Shown here: positions 1-10,873 of the stretch, in pieces | Layout of the letters: each line of letters opens with the position of its first letter | Numbering within the stretch: position 1 is the first letter of the stretch | Source of the DNA: Patagioenas fasciata | Lineage: Eukaryota; Chordata; Aves; Columbiformes; Columbidae | Length of the DNA stretch: 64,000 nucleotides | Direction of reading: 5' to 3' | NCBI RefSeq assembly: GCF_037038585.1 | Contig: NC_092526.1 | Location: 37,089,501-37,153,500, forward strand | Position numbers and translations under genes: made by a program | The notes under the pieces: generated by a model | The model's input: only the letters and a program-made list of their open reading frames with translations | The model's database searches: none | Told to the model about the DNA's origin: nothing

Positions 1-872
<872 letters not shown>

Positions 873-955
873 CTCTATGCTTTGTTTGTAAACCGCTGAT
901 GCTGTTCAGTCCTCCCCTTGTTTCTACTCAATACACTTATTCCTAAGCATATAAT
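873..955 (+). terminator. METTL21A: METTL21A 3' UTR with variant poly(A) signal
   Basis: Directly after the stop codon, a variant hexamer AATACA lies at 930-935, followed by a GT/T-rich stretch (about 960-1000) that could act as the downstream element. This would give a very short 3' UTR. Canonical AATAAA hexamers further down on the same strand (2884-2889 and 2906-2911) could serve a longer UTR. Which site is used cannot be decided from sequence. Confidence 0.4.
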
Positions 956-3900
956 TGCAGTTGTGTTATTTCACTGCCTTTTCGGTCTGATGGTCTTCTC
1001 TGACCACTTGGTCTGAGCCAGCACAGATTGTACTTGCATTCTGCAGCTTGAACCTCTGCTTCATTTCTCAGTAGAGTTGTATAGGGTCTTCCACTGACTT
1101 TTTATCAAATGTAATTTCTGAAACTGGTTTAAGTTGCAGAAATCTTCAGGCATCAAAAATGTCATCAAAAGATCTGCTGTTTAAAATCAAACTACACTTA
1201 ATTTCTGTGGGAAACTTAGAAATAGAGTGGTTTTTTTCCCCTTATCACTTCCTTAACTCCAGAAAAGTGGATGAAATATAAGCTAAGAGTCTAGCTCTAA
1301 ATGCCTGACCTCTTCGGGCCTTCTGCATCTCAAAAATTGTAGTAAAAGAAGCCACTTAAAAGAGCAAAACCAACAAAGGCAGCTGCTGTAAAGTTGTTCT
1401 GTTGCTGTCACCAATGAATTGAAGAGGCATATGGAAAAAATAACAAGATCTGGGGGTAGGGGGCTGTGTTGCAAATCAGTATTGTACAGTAAGCCAGCTT
1501 GGAAATCAGTGGTGTTTTTAACTGACTTGCAAGCATGGAGCCCCTGTCTGCAGTACCGAAGCAGTCGTGGTTCTTGGGTTGTCTCTAACACCATAACTTT
1601 CCCTTGCGGAGGTCACGGCTCCATGGAGCAGATACACGTGCATATGTGCCAGCAGGGCAAGTGAAACACGGAGACTCGAACCGTTCTTTAAATATCAAAT
1701 CAGTCCTTAAGTACCACTAAATAATGTTTTACTTTCTGCCTTTGTTTGTGGCTCACTCTGTCTCTGAGAGCTGTTATTTACACTTCTTCTTGTATTACCT
1801 GAGACCTTGGGACAGTGTCTAGATTTCTGTGCAGTGTGGTAGATGCTGTTCCAAGTAACTGATTTCGTACCTTGAGCTTGTAAAAACAGCTCTGGGAAGG
1901 ATGCGTTGCAGACTGGAATTGGGCTTGCACCAGCAGCAGACTTCCTTCTCTTTCTAGTGATGGAAGAACGAAACTGATGGAAACAACAGGCTTCTAGATG
2001 CAGGAATTGCTACAGTACTCTTTTTTTTTTTTTTTTTTGGTGGATGTGGAATTTTTTTTTAAACTTAACTTACAAAGCTCAGGTCAGGGCTTTAAGCATG
2101 TCCATGTCTTTGGCACTGGCAACAGCAACACCAGAAGCTGCTTCAGGTCATGGATGTTAGGAGCTCTTTGTCACTTCTGCTTCCATCAAACTTCTTAACT
2201 GGAAAAGATGCAAGGGGTTTGTGGTCCAGAAGTGATGTGGAGACTGTAATCTGGAAATGACACATTTAACATTACAGCTTCCGTGAATGAGGCCCAAAGG
2301 TCTTGTGCTTCATCCTCTCCATGTTTTCAGCTTAGTTCCTTGCTTGGCTCTGGACTCAGCCTGAAGAGTTGCTGCTTTAGAACACTCACAACAGTATCCT
2401 CAGAAGCCGCATGGTGTCACTAAAACAGTATCTAGGCAGCTGGCTGGGAATATGCAGTCTGAAACCAGAGTTGAAGTCCCTTTGAAGGAAGGAAAACAAT
2501 ACTTTTAATTAAAACCAGAGCATGATATGAGTTTTAATGCACCAGGCATGGTTTTCCTGTTGTATCAGCTGGCTGAGCAAAGGTTGAAAAGAATTAGGAG
2601 CTCTCCCCACTCTTTCTGGCTCTAGTTTTCAGAGTGTGGCTGTAAGTTCTCACCGCTCCTCTTCCTTTTCCTCCCCACTGGTGTTTCCTTGTCTCTGAGC
2701 TTGCCTGTGCTCAGTGGATGCTCCAGGCTGGAGCTGGCAGAAAGTGGCGTGCTGGTGCTTGGGCTTGTGAGCGCTGTGTGGGGAAAGCTGCTGCTCGGCT
2801 GCGCTTGGCGCTTGCAAGAGGCTGCAGCTTGCAATACTGGCAGCTGTAGAAGCACGCTTTAAAAGCCTGCTTAAATAGCACATAATAAAGCCCAGTGGAG
2901 GGCAGAATAAAGCCTACTGCAGCAACCTACACACTTTCAAGGAGGCTTTGCTCCAGGCCTTGCTTCGACGGCAGGAAAAGTTTTGTACATTTGAAACACT
3001 ACAGTTTAATTGCATACCTTTCTAATTGTTGAGCAGCTTTCAGTGTCTGTTTTTCCACTGCTGCACCTTCCCGTAAGAGCAGGAGTGTGCCTTGGCTTCT
3101 TTTGCTGTGTAGCAGCTGCACAGCAGCTGTATGCAAACCCTAGGAGTACACTGGAAGGCTGAAGCAATGCTACTGCCCCTAAGTAAATACGTCTGGAGAA
3201 AAATGTGAGATGTCACTGGCAGCTCAGGTGAGTGTCTTGCCCCTGATCTGCAGAGCTCAGCAAGTGGCACCCCCTCAAGGGGACATCTCTCACTGCTACT
3301 GGGTGAGCTGCTGCACTGCTATCAGATGCATGTCAGTGTTTAAGCAGCTGTTTGGCAATTAAGCCAAGACCCTGCCCTGCAGAAGGTGCTTCCTCCTCTC
3401 ACCTTGGTCATCCCAGCACTAGAGAAGTCAGCGTCGTTCTCCTTTGGGTGGTTCCATTGCGTCAGTCCTGTTTTGTAACAGATGATGTGAAGTCATCTGC
3501 AGGGAGGATGTGTTTGGGCATGGGTCCCTGGGTAGTGGGGCAATACAGAATGTGTGTCTTGAGAAATAAAATACTCACCATAGGGAGAGGATCCAAGGTG
3601 TGGGGAAGTGACCAGGTAAGACGTCACCATGCTGTGAGATTGTGAAACCATTCCTGAAACATGCCCTTCTGCAAGGAAACCAACTTCTAAAATGTCATTG
3701 CAACTGAAGTGATATTTGATTAATATTAAGACAGAGTATGAAATTCGGCTCTGTATGTTATGGACTAAGAGCTTCAAGGTGCAGCAGTGTCAGAAGAATC
3801 AGGTTTACCAGCTGATCTACTGACTGCACAGCGATCTGTGTTACCAGATTCTTTCAGTCCGAAATTCAAGCCAAACTGCATTTTTATCTCATGGACTAAC

Positions 3901-4800
3901 TCCTGTTCGGGACTCTCCCTCATTACTGAGATACATGTTTTCCTGAGCAACGACGTGAATGGCATTATGAAAACACTCAGTTGTGAAAACCACAAAATCC
4001 CAGCCATAATGAGCTGACCTTACTGCCTCCCCTTGGTTTCACTGGAGGTGTGTTTACCTCAGTGCTGAATTTCTCCTTGTGGCTTTCATCCCAGGGTTTA
4101 GATCCAGCCTTGCAAATTATGTAACCGGGTTGTGATCCTTGCAGGGTTTGCTGCCTTCTGTTCTGCTCTGTTATTAATATCGTGGTTTACAGGAATGCTT
4201 AAAAGTGGGTGAAAAAAATAACATTTGAACGGTGAAAAGTCTCTCACACATCATTAAACAACAGAACTAATTGCCACCAGAATGAATACTGGTAAGCAGG
4301 TTTGACAATATCAGAAGTGGAAGAGAAACTTCGTTCTTCAGGATCTAACTTCTCACTAATCTAATTCAATGTAATTGGGATTTAAAAACCTCTCCTTTGG
4401 GGAAAATATCTCATGAATACATACAGCAGGCCTCAGATTGTAAGAGTCTTCTTAAAATACACCTTTTCCCACATTCCTCTCTAGCTACCATTTGCCACTC
4501 AATTAGCATAAATGGAACATCCTGCTCAAAAAAGAGACTCTATAGAGTTTTTTAAAGCATGTTTATGTGACTGCACATAAATGTTTGTGTAAAAAGGGAG
4601 TTATGACAGTTTATACCACAAAGGTTACAGTAAGAAAAAACACTTCTTTATGACAATAATTCACAAATTCACAAGAATCACTTTAATATACAAAGCAATT
4701 ACTACCATTCTGAAACACAAAGCAGCTAATATGTACATAGTGTTAATAAAATGCATTATAACCCAGTACATTTTTTTAAACACAGATAAAGCACAAAAAA
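956..4800. other. Convergent intergenic region METTL21A / CREB1
   Basis: No coding exon is recognised here. The region holds an 18-T run at 2021-2038, two plus-strand AATAAA hexamers (2884-2889, 2906-2911) that could end a long METTL21A transcript, and otherwise unremarkable sequence. Short open frames here have no family resemblance that I can see. Confidence 0.6.
2021..2038 (+). repeat. Poly(T) tract, 18 bases
   Basis: An uninterrupted run of 18 T. It is likely a simple homopolymer or the remnant of a retroposed poly(A) tail on the minus strand. No retroposed body was recognised next to it. Confidence 0.9.
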
Positions 4801-4806
4801 ATACGT

Positions 4807-4910
4807 AAAAAAAAAACAAAAACAAAAAACCAAAACCAACCGAAAACCAAAACAAAACCCACGACAGGGATGTTTCTAGATTTTTTGGGAAATGTAAATA
4901 AGAATTTATT
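4807..4910 (-). terminator. CREB1: Probable distal poly(A) site of CREB1
   Basis: On the minus strand an AATAAA hexamer (complement of 4905-4910) is followed within about 50 bases by a long GT/T-rich tract (complement of 4807-4856), the classic arrangement of poly(A) signal and downstream element. Cleavage would be near 4885. This gives CREB1 a 3' UTR of about 5.8 kb, in keeping with the multi-kilobase CREB1 3' UTR of mammals. It is inferred from motifs, with no transcript evidence. Confidence 0.5.
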
Positions 4911-7477
4911 TCCCCCCCAATAACGAATTTTCATTTAGTCTTTTAACTTCCACAAGTATGTGGGAGTCGAGCTCAAATACCCTGTTCTGTGCTGACATGG
5001 TTTGGGTAAAGAATCAGAAATGCAGATGAGGTGAACTTACTCTTTCCAGCTTATATTCCAAAGGGAGACTAATAACCCTCGCTCTGGAAGCTTCCCTGAA
5101 GAATATTGTTCCAAAACAATTTCTAATTATAAATCCAGAGTGGAAGTAACTAATTCTTGAAGTGAGCAACCGATCTGTGGACAAGTCCGTGGAGGGGTTG
5201 GCTGCCAACTAGCACCTCTTTTTGCCCCGTTCCCCATCCCATCCCTACAAGTCCATATAAGCAGCACAGTTTCAAATCTCATACAAACTCGAAGTTCTAA
5301 AATGTTTAAAAAATTAACGTTTTAATATAAATAAATGTAATTACACACACACAAAAAAATGGAGTGGCACCTGGATAAAACGCAACTTGTAGAGAGCATC
5401 CGAACACCGTTGGTTTGTTAAGAGTGGCCGTTTCCAGATAACTACCTGGCTCGAGTTCTTCCTTCCCCATGCTCTCAACTCAGCTATCCCCTAATTTAGA
5501 GAAAGATAAAGCTGAGGCGACACAGCAAGTCACAAACTGCACTGGCAGTACCAGAACGCAAACAGGTCACTGTCTTCAATTTGTGCTACGCAAACAAGCC
5601 CAAGCAAATCTCCTTGTGGACTAGAGCTTAAATACATTTCGAAAACACATTCTGAGGCAAAACCACTTGAAACACAAACCCTCTTTTCCAACTGGATCTG
5701 GTCCCTTTTCCCCAAAGATGCACGGATTTAAGCCAAATCCATCCACAGACCTGAACCTGTCACAAGCACACAGTAGGTAGGATTTCAGCACCCTGTTCTC
5801 CTCATCAGTCTGGCTCTTCTCAAACCAACTGAGCTCCGCGATACATTCACGTTTCTGCAAAATCAGTGTCTTTTACAGCTAGCAAATTCAAAAGCTCAGG
5901 GAAACGAGTTCCCAGGCACAGTACAGAGAACCATCAGTGTACTGTATGCTTTTTAAACCTGCTCACAGTGACAGATCTCAGGGTTATAGCTAAATAATTA
6001 TTGTTCCTGCAAAAGAAAGGTGGTTGTGCTCTTTTTTACCTTTTAAAGCAGAGCGACACATTGTCAATGTACCTTTACTTCCTGGTGTCAAAGAAATGGA
6101 AAGCCTTTTGATTTCTTTTCTTGGAATGCAGCTTGTAAAACTTGCAGCCAAATCTCAAATTAAGAAAAGGGGAATAAAGTGACTGAAAAATAGTTTCGCT
6201 TTCCTTGCAAATTAACCTCCCTTCCCCACTTGGGATCACTGAACTAGTTCTATTCTAAAAATAATTTCCCATCCATCCTGTACACGCTGCTCGGAGACAC
6301 CACACACTTAATTCTTTCCAGCCTTCGGTCCTGCCACTTTGCAGTAACGCCTGCTGGACACCAGGTGCTGATCAGCAAGTTAAATGTGCGGGGGAGGCAA
6401 CTGTGAGGAGAGGACTGAATTGTGTGCAGGCAGCAGGATTTACAACAATTGTGCCAGGGAGCTTCTTAAGCAAAAATTGCTCTTTTTTTTTTTTTTTCTT
6501 TAAAAGTGCACGTTTTAATTAAACATTTACAAAGAATATAGTGTAACAAAAATAAATACGTGACCTTTTGGTTAGATCATTGGCAAATGTTACATCACTA
6601 ACCAGCTTCAGGGTGAAAACGGGGTCTTAGAAAACCAAAGAAATCCTCTGTAAATTGTCATAGATTTGCAACCACTGATAATGAACTTGCTTTGATGGGG
6701 AGATTTGTCTTTATTTGAATCCACAAAGAGCACTGGCTGGCTGTCATAAATTAAAAACCTATTAAAAAAAGCAGAGCCCAGTTTCACTAACAGATGACTA
6801 CTTGCAGCTGCAGTCTACTGGAAGCCCAGATTAAAAAAAAACAAAGAGCAGTACAAATTTTGATCAGAAACTATGAGGGCTGGTTTTCCTTATTAAATCT
6901 TTTTTTTTTTAAATTTTCCTGAGCCTCTTAATGATCCCAAACACCCCACCAATTTTCTGATCAACCTGCAAGTACCAGAGAAGCCAGCGCTCTGCAACGC
7001 AAACACCGACTACAGAAGAGCCAGGACCTGCAGGTGTCTGTACAGTCCCGATGAGCTAAAATTGTGCTTTCAGATACAAGCAACGGTGCTGGCAACTACC
7101 TGATTCTGGTGAAATCGCTGCTTAAATAAAAATGCATCGCCACTACCCCAGGAGGAAAACAGAAGTCTTACCAGTGGTTCCTTTAGAAAACAACACCTTA
7201 ACAACCTTTGCAATTGTTTTGCCTTTGATATATAGCTGCCAAAGAGAAAAAGCACAAAAGTGAATTATTCTGGGGGGTGGTGGTTGTTTGTGAAACAACT
7301 GTTTACGTCATTTCAAAAATCTCCATCCATAAAAAAAAGCAAAAACAAACCTCACAAGAGCAAAGAAAGATGAAATAAAATTATTGAAAAATGGATAACT
7401 GAGAAACAGCACAAAACAAATCAGTAATAAGCGCTAGAATAATGCAGCCCAGAACTAGTGGGGCGGGGGGAAGCTTT

Positions 7478-7515
7478 CACACGCATACACATCCACGCAC
7501 ACCCAGACACACACA
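7478..7515. repeat. CA-rich (GT-rich on CREB1 strand) simple repeat
   Basis: An irregular CACA-type simple sequence on the plus strand. In the CREB1 transcript it would read as a GU-rich tract, a typical binding environment for CELF-type proteins. Confidence 0.7.
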
Positions 7516-7594
7516 GAAAAGTAAAAATTTTTTCTGACCTCCATATACTATAATACTCAGCATTCCTGACTTAAAAGCTCTCAGAGCTGTAGAT

Positions 7595-7645
7595 TATATA
7601 CTGTGTGTATATATATATATATGTACATATATTATACATATGTAT
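7595..7645. repeat. TA-rich microsatellite
   Basis: An imperfect (TA)n/(TG) microsatellite with a near-palindromic core. It lies within the inferred CREB1 3' UTR and contains the palindromic ATGTACAT, which embeds a Pumilio-like TGTACATA on both strands. Confidence 0.85.
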
Positions 7646-10600
7646 TTTCCAAGAATATCTAAATTAAAAGAGCACCTCTGACAATATCTTAACTGCCTGA
7701 TCGGTGCTGTTGTTTTGCAAAATAATGACATTACAAAAATTATATTTCAAATCAATTCTTGTTTATTATGAACATAATGAATCTAGCCCTTTCTAACCCT
7801 CTCTTCAGGTAAAACAGGCTATCGGTTCTTGAAAACTCACCATCGTGAGATATAAAACTAACCCTCCTTCTCCCCTGCCAGCATATCTGTCCTACTTCTA
7901 AATGGCCTTAGTTTGTAGAAGCTGATTACCCCAACCTCATTACTTGGTAAATAACATATGAATGAATTCCTGTGTCATATTCTTTCCCTTCCGGGGTTAA
8001 TATGAATAATAAAGCATGTATGGGTAACCGCAGCCAGCCCTGTACTTGGTCTAATACATTTTTTATTCTTGTAATATAAAATTTCCATGAAAGAAATCCA
8101 AGTCCCTAAATCCTCAGTGCAGCATAATGAAGATTCCTGCAGATCCATCCGTACTATAAAACTTAACGTTCTTTTTCTTACTGAAACATTAATTGCTAAT
8201 GAAGTCCAGGCTAATAACACTCCAGCCCACGCACAGACAAACGGGTAACATGGTTCTCCTCTCACTGCTGCACAAATTTGCACCAACCCTGTATTAGAAG
8301 AACCCCATCCAGGTACCAGTTTAGGCTCCCTGGTCCATTCTGCTCCCAGGCTTTGTACCAAGTGACTATCAACAAGTGCTGGACGCTGCTCATCACTCAC
8401 CAGCAACAGCCTTGATGTCGCACATGCAGCCTTTTCTGGGTTTCTCAGCTGGAGGAACCATTTAGTGTATAACTGTGTAAATTAAGCCACTATGAGCTTC
8501 ATGTTTGACAAGAAATGACTCCTGCGTTATCGACATTTCTGCTTCAGCACTAGTTCTGAAAAACTGGTACCTGTTGTATGTGATTGTATTGTCTGACTTT
8601 AAGAATCAGAGAATTTTTTATAAAATAAAAGCATTGCTGGGAATTTAGGGTCTCCTTTAAATTTGCATTGCTAAAGTAATAAATTCATCTTGCATTAAAT
8701 AAAAACATGAAAGTCAGTTCTCTATGGCAGATAAACACAGACCATTTATAAACCCCCCCCAACACTTGTGAAAATGAATTCTTTCATAATTCAGATACTT
8801 ATGTTTTCTTCTTGAAATACAAACATAATTCGTCATTATTGAGAACTCTAGATTTAACAATAATGCTACGAGTTTAACCCTGCTCCTTTTAAAGTCTCTT
8901 GGAAATGGAATGCCCTCTCAAATGAGAACCTAGAACTTTTAATACTGCTTAGCTGTTTGACTCAACTGCCCAGAGTCTTCCAAATGTTCTTCTTCTAACA
9001 TCACACTGACTGTGTAACCTTCCAGAAGCTTGTGTTTGAAGTTCATCTTAAAAACAGAGTGAATGGGAAAAAATATTAGCAAACACTTTGCTAGGCAAGA
9101 CATTAGTACAGACCAGAATCTTATTCATATGTCCCTCATATATAAAGTTTGACCATAAGCCAAAGTAAACTTACTCCATCAAATGACCCGAGTTAGTGTA
9201 TCAAGAGACTGCTTCAGAGGGCCAGGAAACAAACTGCACATGATTCTTTTTGACACGTTCTTTTGGACGACTTCTTGACATTCTTTTAGGTTCTTTTTGA
9301 GCACGATTCTTCTGGAGTCCTAATGCTTAGTACAGAGCTGTTTTTGAACATGAACTACCTTTTATACAATGTCAATCTGGGAAAGATCACAGTTCCTCAG
9401 TGTGTACAAAAAAACCTGATGTGGCAAACATCTGAGGCACGTGAGTAATTTTACTTGCAGGAATAAATTACTTGGTATATCTGATCCTGTACATGAAAAA
9501 ATCCTCTGAATAAATTCAGAATTTAGCTAGCCTGGCCAGGTTCAAATAATTAATATTGTCCCTTGTGAAGCAGAAGTTGGAATATCTGTGTTTGAAGTCC
9601 TCTTCAATATTTGAGGTTGTCCTGGCAGTTGTCATACTGCAATTTAATTTACGCATGGAAGGCAGCCTCAAAGTTTGAAAAAGAATCTAGCAAACCAGGC
9701 TGGTGTTTCCATTGAGTACAATAATTTCCGTTACTTGAGACAGTGGTAGGGAAACAGAAATAACCTCATTGCTTGAGAGGATGTGGGACACAGGCTATAC
9801 TGTCATCAGGGAGTACGTATGTGGAGCTGGCCGCGCTTCAACTGCTTAGTTGTCCTGCAAATCAAAAGGCAGTGCGCTTTCATGTGTTACCCTTGCTTAT
9901 TACATGACTGTTTTCTGAACATCGCTATTGTACTTTCAAAATACTGAATTCTTTTCCCACACGAATATAATTTCCTAACCAACATCCTATGAACCTCGTG
10001 TTTGCCTTTTGTGCATTCAGGACTTTGAACACACTTGCACACATAAGCTTTGAGCAGCAACAACTGAGCAGTGAAGCTCATTTCGGAGGGATGGAGAAGT
10101 TTTCACTAGTCCAGGAGGGCTTAATACAGACTACAAACCAAAACCCCTCCTGGGCTAGGTCGAAAAAGGTTTGTGATCTCCACACCAAGAACGTGACTGT
10201 GAAGCGTCTTTCCTTTGGCATGCTGCTTAGCCGTGTTATTTTTATAGTTCATAATGAATACCTGAAACCAATTTGGCAACCATTGCTTCTTCATTGCACC
10301 GCGCGTGCTCCACGTACGTGGCCCACAGTTCTCTGGACCAAGAGGCTGGGGTGGTTCTGTCTCTAAGGCAATGGAAAGAGCTCAGCACAAAATCTTGAAA
10401 TCATTACAAAAGGACCCTCCCCACAGTAACTTCCCAAGTGACCACTGTAACTCCTTGAAGAGGATGGGGAGATGAGAAAGAAGCCTGTTCTTCTTCGCGC
10501 TGAGACTGATGATGAAAATAATCTTGTAGGGGGAGAAGAGGAGGCAAGTACTTGAACATTCACAGTTTGATGCAAAGCACAGATGAAATATATTCTGTAG

Positions 10601-10728
10601 TTGCTTCAGGCAGTTTTGCGCATAGAAAAAAAGAAATGTTTAGAAAATTAAAAGTTTACTTTGTCTGTCTGGGTATAACCAGAACCAGTCTCTATCCCAC
10701 CCGGACAAGTGAAAATGGGAATCCAAAA

Positions 10729-10873
10729 TTAATCTGATTTGTGGCAGTAAAGGTCCTTAAGTGCTTTCAATTCCTCAATCAGTGTCTTGTTTTGGTTTTC
10801 AAGCACAGCTACTCGATTTTCTAGACATTTCACATACTCCTTTTTCTTCCTGCGACATTCACGTGCTGCCTCT
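10729..10873 (-). CDS. CREB1: CREB1 terminal coding exon (bZIP: basic region end and leucine zipper)
   Basis: The exon is entered through an acceptor with a T-rich tract and CAG (AG at 10874-10875) and ends at TAA 10729-10731. It completes Arg280 (AG|A), then encodes EAARECRRKKKEYVKCLENR followed by a leucine zipper and the C terminus LKDLYCHKSD. It covers residues 281-327. It contains the DNA-contacting Asn/Ala/Ala/Cys/Arg pattern of the CREB/ATF basic region (together with KN of the preceding exon) and the conserved Cys residues at the basic region/zipper hinge. Confidence 0.98.

Larger units (their letters stand above)
4885..10728 (-). other. CREB1: CREB1 3' untranslated region (probable)
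   Basis: This is the AT-rich, exon-free stretch between the CREB1 stop codon and the inferred distal poly(A) site. Earlier minus-strand AATAAA hexamers at 6710-6715, 7762-7767 and 8062-8067 could give shorter isoforms. Minus-strand seed matches include miR-182/96 (8-mer at 10272-10279, 7-mer at 6580-6586), miR-200b/429 (8-mer at 8940-8947, 7-mer at 9940-9946) and miR-34/449 (9869-9875). A Pumilio-type TGTACATA lies at 7620-7627. The extent of the UTR is inference; open frames inside it look like chance. Confidence 0.55.

Noticed and set aside
3618-3630. CRE-like AGACGTCA downstream of METTL21A
   Set aside because: It has one half-site mismatch and no promoter context. Expected by chance.
7975-8406. 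143-codon minus-strand frame downstream of CREB1
   Set aside because: It lies within the inferred 3' UTR of CREB1, its composition is non-coding, and no family is recognised.
9989-10366. 125-codon plus-strand frame antisense to the CREB1 3' end
   Set aside because: It has no recognisable domain or splice signals. It overlaps UTR sequence with seed matches on the other strand.
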